The notes under the pieces are model-generated. The model saw nothing but the letters and a program-made list of their open reading frames with translations, did not search any database and was not told the origin of the DNA. A stretch of DNA of 64,000 nucleotides from Actinomycetota bacterium. Its GTDB lineage: Bacteria; Actinomycetota; Actinomycetes; Mycobacteriales; HKI-0501. Of this stretch, positions 42,877 through 50,598 are shown piece after piece; within the stretch, counting starts at the first letter, position 1, and each line of letters starts with the position of its first letter. The translations under genes and the position numbers were made by a program. The stretch spans positions 124,001 to 188,000 of the forward strand of contig JAVEDU010000081.1 of the NCBI GenBank assembly GCA_030840805.1, read 5' to 3'.

Positions 42877-43322
42877 GCCGCACCGCCGGTGGGGTTGCGC
42901 CGGTCCCACTCGTCGGCGGCGTCCCGCAGTGCCGTGGTGACCTGGGTGATGGTCCGGTCGGCGTGGTCGTTCCAGTCGCCGATGTGCAGTTCGTAGGCGA
43001 CGAGGTGGTCTTCCAGGCGGTCGAGGTCGAGGGGCCGGTCGGTGCCGTCGAGGTGGCCGAGCAGCGCGTGGAGCGCGTCGCGGATGTGGCCGAGGGGGTC
43101 GGTGACGGCGATCATGTCGATCGCGGCAACGGGGAGTCCGCAGCCGGTGATGTAGACGGCGCCGACGGTGCACGCCGGTGGGGTGTCGGGGTTCTCGACG
43201 CGGTTGTAGAGGGCGCCCTGGTGCCAGCCGTGGGCCTCGATGTAGGCGGCGGCGCCGCGGAGCAGGTCGGCCGGGGTCGGTTCGGCACCGACCAGGGTGG
43301 CCGGGACGGCGATAGCGTTCAT
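42873..43322 (-). CDS. DUF6197 family protein, copy 2
   Basis: This 149-residue paralogue shares TPADLLRGAAAYIEAHGWHQG, PPACTVGAVYITG and DWNDHADRTITQVTTALRDAADEWDRRNP with its neighbours. Differences cluster in the middle segment (DLDRLEDHLVAYE), suggesting divergence after tandem duplication. Translation is coupled to copy 1. Confidence 0.78.
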   Translation of the reverse strand: MNAIAVPATLVGAEPTPADLLRGAAAYIEAHGWHQGALYNRVENPDTPPACTVGAVYITGCGLPVAAIDMIAVTDPLGHIRDALHALLGHLDGTDRPLDLDRLEDHLVAYELHIGDWNDHADRTITQVTTALRDAADEWDRRNPTGGAA

Positions 43323-43406
43323 GTGCCCTTCTCCTTCCGAGAGGTTGGTCGGGTGGCTCGGGGACCGCGTTGTCTGCCAGGACGTGGGCGGTCCCCGAGC
43401 GCGGAG

Positions 43407-43880
43407 CTAGTGGACGGACGCGGACGCCGGATCGGCGTCCAGGGCTGCGCGATGGATGCGGTCCCAGTCGTCGGCGGCGGCATGTAGCGCCGCGGTGACC
43501 TCGGCCGGGGTGCGGTCCGGGTCGTCGTTCCAGGTCGTGACGACGGTCTCGGCGTTGCCGTAGGTACCGGCGTCCTCGGCGTCGTCACAGCCGGTGGCCT
43601 CGATCAGGTACGCGGCGAGGAGGTAGAGGGCCGCGCGGGCCGCGGGGGTGGGGTGGAACAGGTCCCCGAGGTCGTGGTCGGGGTGGAAGCCGGTCGTGGA
43701 GGCGGCGAGCATGATGGCCCCGGCGGTGCAGGCGGGCGGGTACGCGGCGTCGGCGGTGGGGTCGTAGTAGCCGCCCTGGTGCCAGCCACGGGTGTGGAGG
43801 TAGTCGGCGGCGGCGCGAAGTCGGTCGGCCGGCGTCGGCGCGGTGTCGGCCGCGGCGGGCGGTATAGCGGTGGTGGTCAT
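43407..43880 (-). CDS. DUF6197 family protein, copy 3
   Basis: This 157-residue, more divergent paralogue has TPADRLRAAADYLHTRGWHQG, PPACTAGAIMLAAS and TWNDDPDRTPAEVTAALHAAADDWDRIH. The 85-nt gap separating it from copy 2 is unusual in this otherwise overlapping operon. The ATG at 43880 follows GGAGAACC. Confidence 0.78.
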   Translation of the reverse strand: MTTTAIPPAAADTAPTPADRLRAAADYLHTRGWHQGGYYDPTADAAYPPACTAGAIMLAASTTGFHPDHDLGDLFHPTPAARAALYLLAAYLIEATGCDDAEDAGTYGNAETVVTTWNDDPDRTPAEVTAALHAAADDWDRIHRAALDADPASASVH

Positions 43881-43905
43881 CTCGGTTCTCCTGTCGGGCG
43901 AGTGA

Positions 43906-44160
43906 TCAGTTGAGGGGGATGCGGTCGCGTAGGGCGGCGTGCAGAGCCGCGCGGAGCCGGTCGGTGGACACCTCGCACATGACGACGAGCGCGACCATGT
44001 GGCAGCCCGGCCGGTCGGGGCAGGGAATCGGCGCGCTCGCGGACGTGGTGTGGCCGAGGGTGAGGGCGGTCTCGAGGACGAGGTCGAGCTGGGCGAAGGT
44101 GCCGTGGGCGACAAGCAGGGACATCGGCTCGCAGTCGACAGTCGCTCCGTGGCAGGTCAT
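43906..44160 (-). CDS. Small AICE protein of unknown function
   Basis: This 84-residue acidic-to-neutral protein (MTCHGATVDCEPMSLLVAHGTFAQLDLVLETALTLGHTTSA...) contains a PCPDRPGCHMVALVVMCEVS segment with paired cysteines. No family is recognised. It lies 25 nt upstream of DUF6197 copy 3 and 28 nt downstream of traB. Confidence 0.65.
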   Translation of the reverse strand: MTCHGATVDCEPMSLLVAHGTFAQLDLVLETALTLGHTTSASAPIPCPDRPGCHMVALVVMCEVSTDRLRAALHAALRDRIPLN

Positions 44161-44188
44161 GACGGGGGCTCCTTCGGTAAGGGGTAGG

Positions 44189-45058
44189 TCAGGCCGCGGC
44201 CGGGGCGGCGGCGGCGATACGCAGGTCGGGCACGCTCAGGTGGTGCCGGATGCGGGTGGCGTAGTCGACGAGGTAGGCGATCTGGTCGTCGGTCAGGTAG
44301 GCGACGCGCAGCTTGCGGGGGGTGCCGCCTTCGGCGATGAGCCAGCCGATGCCGCGGCTGGAGTCGGTGGCCGCGATGGTGTGCGCGGTGTAGCCCTGGG
44401 CGGCCCAGCCGTGGCCCAGGACGATGTCGGAGGAGATGTAGGTGGTGCACCGGAACGCCATCCGGTAGCCGAAGATGTCCCGCAGCGAGGTGGGGATGAT
44501 GTCCACCGACGGGCGTTGGGTGGCGGCGACGACGATCAGGCCGCAGGCCCGGCCCCGGGCCACCAGATCCCGGAGTAGGGCCGAGAACTCTTCCTGGTCG
44601 GCCCGGGTGCCGACGGTGGCGGAGTAGTAGGCGATCTCGTCGACGACCACGACGATGACCGACAGCCGGTCGGTGCGGGTGATCTTGCGGCGCTTGCCGG
44701 CGCGCAACCAGGCGTACCGGTTGTCCATCACCTGCTGGAGCCGCCGCAGGGTAGCGGTGGCGTGGGGGAGGTCGGGGCCGACGAACACGTCGGCGATGTC
44801 CTGCCACAGACCCAGTTCGACGGTCTTGGCATCCAGCAGGCACAGCCGGGTGTCGGTGGCCAGGGCGGCGTGGGCGCAGATGGTGTTCAGCAGCCCGGAC
44901 TTGCCGGCGCCGGGTTCCCCACCGGCGAGCAGGTTGCGGTAGATCAGCGACTCGTAGACCGGAAGGCCGAACTCGTCGACGCCGAGGAACACCGGGTCGA
45001 ACATCGACAGCACCGGACCGACCGGGACCACCGGATCGGCGGGATGGAACGCGGGCAT
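44189..45058 (-). CDS. FtsK/SpoIIIE-type DNA translocase (TraB-like)
   Basis: This 289-residue FtsK-like ATPase has Walker A GGEPGAGKS (46-54), Walker B VIVVVVDEIAYY (about 133-144) and the RecA-like VVAATQRPSVDIIPTSLRD region. TraB-family translocases move double-stranded AICE DNA through the septal wall between mycelial compartments or to a recipient, binding clt sites with a C-terminal winged helix. The winged-helix gamma domain is expected at the C-terminus (DDQIAYLVDYATRIR). Length matches TraSA-type proteins. Confidence 0.9.
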   Translation of the reverse strand: MPAFHPADPVVPVGPVLSMFDPVFLGVDEFGLPVYESLIYRNLLAGGEPGAGKSGLLNTICAHAALATDTRLCLLDAKTVELGLWQDIADVFVGPDLPHATATLRRLQQVMDNRYAWLRAGKRRKITRTDRLSVIVVVVDEIAYYSATVGTRADQEEFSALLRDLVARGRACGLIVVAATQRPSVDIIPTSLRDIFGYRMAFRCTTYISSDIVLGHGWAAQGYTAHTIAATDSSRGIGWLIAEGGTPRKLRVAYLTDDQIAYLVDYATRIRHHLSVPDLRIAAAAPAAA

Positions 45059-45094
45059 GACGGCTCACTTCCGTTCGCGGCTTGAGGAGCGGGG

Positions 45095-46057
45095 TCAGAT
45101 CCAGTCGGCGGTGTCGTCGCCCGGGGTCGCGGGCGGAGGCGGGGTCGCCGGGGGCCGCGGCGGAGCGGGACGGAACGGGGTCCCAGTGCGGCGATGCAGG
45201 TCGGGGGCCTGGGGTTCGGGGATGTCGGGCAGGTCGAGCCCGGTGACGAACGCCGGCCTGGGCGGAGCCGGTCGGGGACGCGGATGGTCGGCGGGGATGG
45301 TGTCGGTGAGCGGGGAGTCGACGACGGCCGCGAGGGCGTTGCGGCGGGTGAGGTCGACCCGAAGGAGGGCGGCCCACTTCTCGGAGCGGACGGCGTGGGC
45401 CTCGGTGGCCCAGCAGGCGACGGCGACCTCCTCGAACCGTTCGGCGAGGTCGGGCAGCGCGAGGCCGGCGCGGAGCCACACCCAGATGCGTTCCCCGGCG
45501 GGGGTGGGCCGGGCCCAGAGGATGAGCGGGAGCCGGCCGTCGGTGTGCCGGTCGTGGATGACCTCGGCGAAGCAGACCCGCAGCCGGTGGCGGGTGATGA
45601 CGCACCAGCCCAGAGCCAGGAGGCGGCGGCGGGCCGGGCCGAAGGTGAACGGCCCGCCGGTGGCGAGCAGCAGCACGACGAGCGCGGTGGGCGCGGCCAT
45701 GACGGTGGTCAGGACGCTGTACGCCCAGAGCAGGAAGCTGGTGGCGGTGAGTTCGGCGGCCCAGTGCCAGGTCAGGCGCAGGGCGGGCCAGCAGAACGCC
45801 AGCACGAACACGGTCGATCCGGCGGCCAGGCCGGTGAGCAGGCCGATCAGCCAGGCGGCACCGGTGGTGGTGACCGGGAGGGCGCCGACGACGGTGGAGG
45901 CACCGATAAGCAAGAAGGCGATCCAGAAGCCGATCTTGGCGCGGCGCAGCGAGGCGTACGCGAGGCCCTGGTCGATGACGGTGATCCGGCCACGGCCGAA
46001 CCGGCGGTGGGTGCGGGAGCCCTGGTAGGTGGACCGGGGCATGGACCTGGTGGGCAT
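45095..46057 (-). CDS. AICE membrane protein with DNA-transfer accessory region
   Basis: The 320-residue protein has two pairs of hydrophobic segments (about 35-85 and 95-130). A cytoplasmic region of about 190 residues follows, ending in a Pro/Arg/Asp-rich tail (PPRPPATPPPPATPGDDTADWI). It lies 36 nt upstream of traB. Proteins in this slot of AICEs (sometimes called TraA-like or Spd-region proteins) are thought to support intra-mycelial spread; assignment here is by position. The ATG was chosen because it follows a CGGGAGG-type ribosome site. Confidence 0.7.
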   Translation of the reverse strand: MPTRSMPRSTYQGSRTHRRFGRGRITVIDQGLAYASLRRAKIGFWIAFLLIGASTVVGALPVTTTGAAWLIGLLTGLAAGSTVFVLAFCWPALRLTWHWAAELTATSFLLWAYSVLTTVMAAPTALVVLLLATGGPFTFGPARRRLLALGWCVITRHRLRVCFAEVIHDRHTDGRLPLILWARPTPAGERIWVWLRAGLALPDLAERFEEVAVACWATEAHAVRSEKWAALLRVDLTRRNALAAVVDSPLTDTIPADHPRPRPAPPRPAFVTGLDLPDIPEPQAPDLHRRTGTPFRPAPPRPPATPPPPATPGDDTADWI

Positions 46058-46314
46058 GACACGTCCTCCCTGAACGGATGGGGGCAACGAGGGGTGGTGG
46101 CACACGAAGGGCCGGTGCGGAGGCACGGGCAGGGGACATGCACGGCACGTCCGGGGTGTGGGGGAGAGGCGACGACGAGCGGTCGCGGAGCAGCACGGCG
46201 AGCGGCTGCGGGAGCGGAGCGAGGTCCGCGGGTGACTGGGGTGGTCCCAGTGGGCCTGCAAGGAGGGGGCGCAGGGCGGGTGGGGGACCGGCCGGTGAGG
46301 GCGAGGGGGTGGGG

Positions 46315-46329
46315 TCCGGTGAGACCGGA
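46315..46329. repeat. Short perfect palindrome in the traB upstream gap
   Basis: TCCGGT-GAG-ACCGGA lies in the 387-bp stretch (46058-46444) between the membrane gene and the SCO3933-type gene. That stretch otherwise holds no convincing gene, only purine-rich, low-complexity sequence on the plus strand. Possible roles are an operator for the traB operon or part of a clt transfer locus. Low confidence. Confidence 0.35.
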
Positions 46330-46385
46330 ACGGGTGGAGATGGGGTGGTGAAAGAGGAAACTGGGGGCGCGCTGGCCGGGCGGGC

Positions 46386-46429
46386 GAGGACCGGGCCGCT
46401 ACACGGCGGTGGGCAGCAGCCCGGTCCTC
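46386..46429 (-). terminator. Terminator-like hairpin after the SCO3933-type gene
   Basis: GAGGACCGGGC (46386-46396) and GCCCGGTCCTC (46419-46429) pair perfectly (11 bp) over a 22-nt loop. The structure begins 16 nt beyond the stop codon of the SCO3933-family gene, read on the minus strand. It would separate that gene from the downstream traB operon, implying a separate promoter for the latter. Confidence 0.6.
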
Positions 46430-46444
46430 AGCACCAGCACCCGG

Positions 46445-46774
46445 CTACGCGGCCTTGACCGCCGCGGCGGGCTTGAGCTCGGTCGCGCGGTAGGCGATCC
46501 CGGACCGGTGCTGACCGTTCTTGGTCTGGCACCACGGGATCACCTCCAACCCGACCGGCACCACGACGGTGTCGATCTTCATCGTCGGGCGTTCACCCAC
46601 GGTGGTGACCGTGATGACCTCCCCGCCGTCGGTGTCCTGCACGAACAACTGCGTGGTCCACATCGGCCGACCGGTGTTCCGCTCGACCTTCTGCTTGCCG
46701 TTCTCGTCCCGCTTCTCGTCCGACTCACGCGAGACCCTGATGACCTTGCTCGTGAGATCCACGTAGAGCTTCAC
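46445..46774 (-). CDS. SCO3933-family regulatory protein of AICE
   Basis: This 109-residue protein (VKLYVDLTSKVIRVSRESDEKRDENGKQKVERNTGRPMWTTQLFVQ...) is of the SCO3933-type found in pSAM2/SLP1-like elements, annotated as a regulatory protein. It reads as beta-rich. The GTG at 46774 is preceded by GAAGGGAG at good spacing; upstream in-frame starts lack one. It is the first minus-strand gene opposite the operator array and the XRE regulator, so it may be under the same control. Confidence 0.75.
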   Translation of the reverse strand: MKLYVDLTSKVIRVSRESDEKRDENGKQKVERNTGRPMWTTQLFVQDTDGGEVITVTTVGERPTMKIDTVVVPVGLEVIPWCQTKNGQHRSGIAYRATELKPAAAVKAA

Positions 46775-46883
46775 GACCCGACTCCCTTCGGTCGGACGAT
46801 CGAAGGTCGGGACCATCCCGACCTGTGTGGCTCTGGCTGACGCCAGTCGATCGGCAACACCGGGGCGGGAGACACCTTGGATG

Positions 46884-47008
46884 GGACTATCGCGTCTCCT
46901 ACCGAGGACTTGTCAGTCCTAAGTGTGGGGACGAAGATGTCTCCTGTCAAGGCAGTATGTGTCCCCATCTAGGACATGTCTGTCCCGTTGCGTAGGACCA
47001 CTATGTCC
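46884..47008. promoter_or_regulatory. Array of six GGAC-N6-GTCC-type operators at 21-23 bp spacing
   Basis: Six 14-bp half-palindromes lie in a row: 46884 GGAC-TATCGC-GTCT, 46906 GGAC-TTGTCA-GTCC, 46929 GGAC-GAAGAT-GTCT, 46951 GGCA-GTATGT-GTCC, 46972 GGAC-ATGTCT-GTCC, 46995 GGAC-CACTAT-GTCC. Start-to-start distances are 22, 23, 22, 21 and 23 bp, about two helical turns, so the sites face the same side of DNA. The array separates the SCO3933-type gene and the XRE regulator and overlaps the regulator start. XRE repressor binding is the obvious model. Confidence 0.8.
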
Positions 47009-47635
47009 GCCCATGATCAAGAGATGGAGATGCCCGAAGTGCTTCGCACCAGGCGTACCGAGCTCGGCATGTCACAGGCCGACCTCGCTGCGCAGGTCGG
47101 CGTCGACAAGCGACAGATTCGCCGGTACGAGGCCGGCGAGACCCAGCCGACCCTCGCGGCGGCGAAGGCGATCGCCCAGGCGCTCGGCATCTCGATTGAC
47201 GAGCTGGCCGGTCACGCGTCCCACCGTGTTGAGCTGGGCGGCGACTGGTGGGCGTGCTGGCAGACGTGGAACGAGGGTACGGAGGTCATCAACCCGCACC
47301 AGATCCGGATCACCCAGCGCGGCGACACCCTGGACGTCGTCGCGACGACGCGGGGCACTCCGCTGGACGCAGGCGGCTATCTGTGGCGAGGGGAGATGCG
47401 GATCTTCGACAACGAGGCGGCGATGGGCTGGTACGTCGCCGACGAGGGCGCGGTGCGCTCCAAGGGAACGATGTACTTCACGATCCACCCACACGGCATC
47501 CACATGACCGGGCGGTGGGTCGGCCTCAGCTACGACGGACCGATCGTCAGCGGGTGGGGCGTCATCGCCCGCACCGAGGACGAGGCAGTTGCACTGATGG
47601 ACCAGCTACGCCAGGAGGGAACCGTGAAGACATGA
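47003..47635 (+). CDS. XRE-family regulator with C-terminal sensor-like domain
   Basis: This 210-residue protein has an N-terminal Cro/C1-type HTH (residues 13-68: VLRTRRTELGMSQADLAAQVGVDKRQIRRYEAGETQPT...). A C-terminal beta-rich domain of about 135 residues follows, with regular G-x-W motifs (GGDWWACWQTWNEG; GGYLWRGEMRIFDNEAAMGWY; GTMYFTIHPHGIHMTGRWVGLSYDG). I do not recognise that domain; it looks like a single small barrel that could bind a ligand. The ATG at 47003 has AGGA 6 nt upstream and overlaps the last operator. ATGs at 46976, 47024 and 47030 are alternatives. Confidence 0.85.
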   Translation: MSAHDQEMEMPEVLRTRRTELGMSQADLAAQVGVDKRQIRRYEAGETQPTLAAAKAIAQALGISIDELAGHASHRVELGGDWWACWQTWNEGTEVINPHQIRITQRGDTLDVVATTRGTPLDAGGYLWRGEMRIFDNEAAMGWYVADEGAVRSKGTMYFTIHPHGIHMTGRWVGLSYDGPIVSGWGVIARTEDEAVALMDQLRQEGTVKT

Positions 47636-47967
47636 GCGACGGCGAGGTCTGCGAGGTCATCATCACCGCCGACGACGCAGACTGGCTCGCGGACTTCACT
47701 CGGAAGCTCGTCGAAGAACGGCTCGCTGCATGCGGCCAGAACATCGCATCCATCCGCTCGATCTACCGCTGGAAGGGCAAGGTGCAAGACGAGCCCGAAG
47801 CCCGAGTCGCACTGCACACGCGATGCAATTTGGTTCAGAAGATTGTAGATCGAGCGAACCGTGACCACCCGTACGAGGTTCCTTGCGTGATAGCACTCCC
47901 CGTGAAATACGGAAATACGGAATATATCAACTGGGTCTTAGCTGAAACCGCTGAGGTCGACCGCTAG
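47632..47967 (+). CDS. CutA-like protein (PII-like fold) in AICE cargo
   Basis: This 111-residue protein matches the CutA1 family along its length: EEVIITADDADWLADF-type opening, EERLAACGQNI, SIYRWKGKVQDEPEARVAL (W47 conserved), then RDHPYEVPCVIALPVKYGNTEYINWV. CutA forms PII-like trimers; the name comes from divalent-cation tolerance in E. coli, though in most bacteria the role is unclear. The ATG overlaps the regulator stop (ATGA), so the two are expressed in fixed ratio. A chromosomal-type housekeeping gene in this place is unusual. Confidence 0.9.
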   Translation: MSDGEVCEVIITADDADWLADFTRKLVEERLAACGQNIASIRSIYRWKGKVQDEPEARVALHTRCNLVQKIVDRANRDHPYEVPCVIALPVKYGNTEYINWVLAETAEVDR

Positions 47968-48009
47968 TTCTCAGCTTTTCGTTCGCTTGCTATTCATCCC
48001 GAGGTGAAT

Positions 48010-49650
48010 ATGTCTGTCGACTTCGAACACCTGCCTGAACCAACGTACGCTACCTTGCTATCTGCCTTACTACACCGCATTCACCCCAACGCCGAGATCA
48101 TCGACGGCTCTGGCGGGGATGGCGGCAGAGACGTGCAGGTCTGCGAGAATGGTCGGCTAACCATCTATGAACTCAAGTCTTTTAATGGAAGGCTAGATAG
48201 CAAATCTGGCCGGCGAGCACAGGTAGAGTCATCGTTAAGGGAAGCCGCCCAACACCAGCCAGACGAATGGTTTCTTGTCGTCCCCATCAATCATACTCCC
48301 TCCGAGTTAAAGTGGTTCAACGGGTTGCGGGGCGACTACTCCTTCGTCCAAAGGTGGCGTGAACGAACATGGATCGACGAGCAACTTTCTAAGCATCCGG
48401 ACCTTGTCCGCCACTTCGTAACACATCCGCACACCGAAGTTCTTGACCGCTTGAAAGAACTCAATAGCGAGAAGGCCGTGCTCGCAGGTGGCATCCCGGA
48501 TCTGCTTGCGCGCGTAAAGACCCTGGAGGAACGCGCCGCGGAGATCAGTCCGAACTATGGAATCGAGTTCAACAGCACCCGACTCGGGGTGGAAATCGGA
48601 CTCTTCCCCAAGGGCAGTGCGGTGCAGCCCATCCGTGTAACCCCAGTACTTAAAGAAGGCGAAGACACGAAACGTACTCAGGAAGCACTCTCGCAGGTTC
48701 TGGACTTCGGGGGCAGGATCGAGATACCCGACTCGCACCTCGATGCATTACAGATCGAGGGTGCACCTGAACTAGATCTCGAAAGTGCACTGTCAGGAGA
48801 AGGCACTATCGAGATCGCCTCGATCGACGACGACACGGGGTTCCCCATTACGGCCATGCTGGGCGTGACCGGGCCAACTGGCAAACCAATAGCTCAGCTG
48901 GCCGTTACGCTCACCCACCGGACGTCCGGAAGGCGAGGGAGCATCATCTATGGTACGGACATAACGGGGTACATCCAAATAACAATGCAGACAGACGAAG
49001 CTGCGCAAAAAGTCGGTATCAACCTAACCACCCGCGGGCGCCTCGTCGGAGTGTTGCCAACGACCGTTGCGCCTGCTCTGCACCTTCTGGTAAATCTTGA
49101 GCCCGGCCATACCTCCACTCTCAGAATCGGCGGCCACACTGTCATATCCGAAATACCTAACGGGGCACCCTTTAATAATCTTCGAGATTGGCTCAATCTC
49201 CATGAAGATCTCATTGCGATCCAACGATATTTCAGTACCTACTTCCCGATGCCTGATGTTGGCGTTGATGTTGACGTCATAAATACTATTCGAACCACTC
49301 GAAGGTTGATAGACAACGAGAGTGTCCCCTACTCTAAGGGTCCCGTGACCTTCTCCGTATACCCGGAGAAGGTCGGCGAACTGCTTGAGCTGGTGAAATC
49401 AGACGGTGCGCTACTGATTACCACCGACAACCTGACCGCAAGTATTGGTGACTATGAGATCCCGCTGGGAAAATGTCACTACTATGCTGGTAATACACGC
49501 CTTACCAATAAGGAAGAGTTGCAAAGAACCGCACGAGAAGATCCGGACAATGTGAAGGCAGTGTTCGAAATTCTCGGCGATCAGTCGATCTACCTAACCA
49601 GGGCTCATCCGGACGGCGACGACGCAACCGTTCTAGCGCCACCTCCGTAA
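48010..49650 (+). CDS. PD-(D/E)XK nuclease-domain protein, AICE cargo
   Basis: This 546-residue protein has visibly lower G+C and more A/T-ending codons than its surroundings. The N-terminal ~110 residues read as an Mrr-like restriction-endonuclease fold: alpha-helix LLSALLHRIHP, then IIDGSGGDGGRDVQVCENG...IYELKSF with D41, E54 and K56 as candidate catalytic residues. The rest is unassigned: a helical linker (about 140-185, coiled-coil-like LARVKTLEERAAEI), then mainly beta-rich sequence including PTGKPIAQLAVTLTHRTSGRRGS. No helicase or methylase is encoded nearby. It starts at an ATG with GAGG 5 nt upstream, 42 nt after the CutA-like gene. Confidence 0.75.
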   Translation: MSVDFEHLPEPTYATLLSALLHRIHPNAEIIDGSGGDGGRDVQVCENGRLTIYELKSFNGRLDSKSGRRAQVESSLREAAQHQPDEWFLVVPINHTPSELKWFNGLRGDYSFVQRWRERTWIDEQLSKHPDLVRHFVTHPHTEVLDRLKELNSEKAVLAGGIPDLLARVKTLEERAAEISPNYGIEFNSTRLGVEIGLFPKGSAVQPIRVTPVLKEGEDTKRTQEALSQVLDFGGRIEIPDSHLDALQIEGAPELDLESALSGEGTIEIASIDDDTGFPITAMLGVTGPTGKPIAQLAVTLTHRTSGRRGSIIYGTDITGYIQITMQTDEAAQKVGINLTTRGRLVGVLPTTVAPALHLLVNLEPGHTSTLRIGGHTVISEIPNGAPFNNLRDWLNLHEDLIAIQRYFSTYFPMPDVGVDVDVINTIRTTRRLIDNESVPYSKGPVTFSVYPEKVGELLELVKSDGALLITTDNLTASIGDYEIPLGKCHYYAGNTRLTNKEELQRTAREDPDNVKAVFEILGDQSIYLTRAHPDGDDATVLAPPP

Positions 49651-49676
49651 ATGACAAGTTTCTGTACGTCTTCAAG

Positions 49677-49697
49677 GGCGGCCCCTGCGGGGCCGCC
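49677..49697 (+). terminator. Hairpin after the nuclease gene
   Basis: GGCGGCCCC-TGC-GGGGCCGCC is a perfect 9-bp stem beginning 26 nt after the stop codon. A second inverted repeat, CCGAGGCCGGCCG/CGGCCGGCCTCGG (49709-49721 with 49749-49761), follows. Either could terminate the cargo operon. The interval 49651-49849 has no gene. Confidence 0.6.
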
Positions 49698-49849
49698 GCG
49701 CCCGCCGCCCGAGGCCGGCCGGCTCGCCCTTGCCGCTCCGCTCACGGGCGGCCGGCCTCGGCTGGGCGCGGACACACCGAGGGCCACCGGACGCCGACCA
49801 GCTCGTCGACACCCAGCAGCCACGGACAGGCTGCCGCAGCGACGCGCGG

Positions 49850-50422
49850 CTACCCGAGCCGCTCCGCCATCACGCGGTCCACGGTGGACACATACCCGCG
49901 AAACTCCTCCAGGCTCAGCGACTCGCTCACCTGGACGAAGTGGAGCGACACGGCGTACTGACCGTAACGCGCCCAGTACACCCAGATGCCGCACCGTTCC
50001 GGGTCCGAGTTGCCGCAGAAGAGCTTGTGCGCATCGGCGTGGCGCACCGCGCCGCCCGCGTCCACCTCCTCGCCGCCGCCCCAGTCAGACCGGTACTCCC
50101 ACGCGGGGTCGTCCACGACGTAGTACCAGATCGCCGAGGGGACACCGTCGTACCGCAGGACCTCCTGGGTGAGCGCGGGATGGATCTCGCCCGGGTGCCA
50201 GCTACGCGCGACCTGGTGGTGTGCCACACCCGGCCCCATCGTGGTCACGTGGTCGCGCTCGACGACCCATCGCCCCGGGTCCGTGACGCGGGGCGACGCG
50301 TCTCCGGAGAGCAACAGGGACGCGGTGTCGACGTCCGGCCTGGACTGCACCCGGACGACGGTGACCGCCCCGACGACCAGGACGACGACGACGATCACCA
50401 CCGCCCAGCCGATCCGTCGCAT
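49850..50422 (-). CDS. Membrane-anchored AICE protein of unknown function
   Basis: The 190-residue protein has one N-terminal transmembrane helix (WAVVIVVVVLVVGAVTVV). An extracytoplasmic region follows with two cysteines in LFCGNSDPERCGIWVYW and several Trp/Tyr pairs (IWYYVVDDPAWEYRSDW). The start at the ATG (50422) is set by AGGAGGAG 5 nt upstream. No family recognised. It may be cargo of the element. Confidence 0.65.
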   Translation of the reverse strand: MRRIGWAVVIVVVVLVVGAVTVVRVQSRPDVDTASLLLSGDASPRVTDPGRWVVERDHVTTMGPGVAHHQVARSWHPGEIHPALTQEVLRYDGVPSAIWYYVVDDPAWEYRSDWGGGEEVDAGGAVRHADAHKLFCGNSDPERCGIWVYWARYGQYAVSLHFVQVSESLSLEEFRGYVSTVDRVMAERLG

Positions 50423-50598
50423 CACTGCTCCTCCTGACTGCTACTTCCGTGGGATGACACTCCTGGAATTCTCGGCGACCGCGAGGTCCGGCAGGCGGGC
50501 CATGATGGCATTGTCACGATCCCGGGGGTCGGGAGTGTAGGACTCGCGCGCGCCCGATCAGCGCACCGGCCAGCACGCGGCTATCAGTCAGGCGGGAG

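Noticed and set aside
40737-43880. Possible CRISPR or tandem DNA repeat from the repeating protein motifs
   Set aside because: The similarity among the three DUF6197 genes is at the protein level; no short, regularly spaced identical DNA repeats with unique spacers were seen anywhere in the window.
46078-46458. Plus-strand open frame in the 46.1-46.5 kb gap
   Set aside because: Almost pure Gly/Arg/Thr composition, no ribosome site, no conserved motif and overlaps the hairpin region; treated as a non-coding gap.
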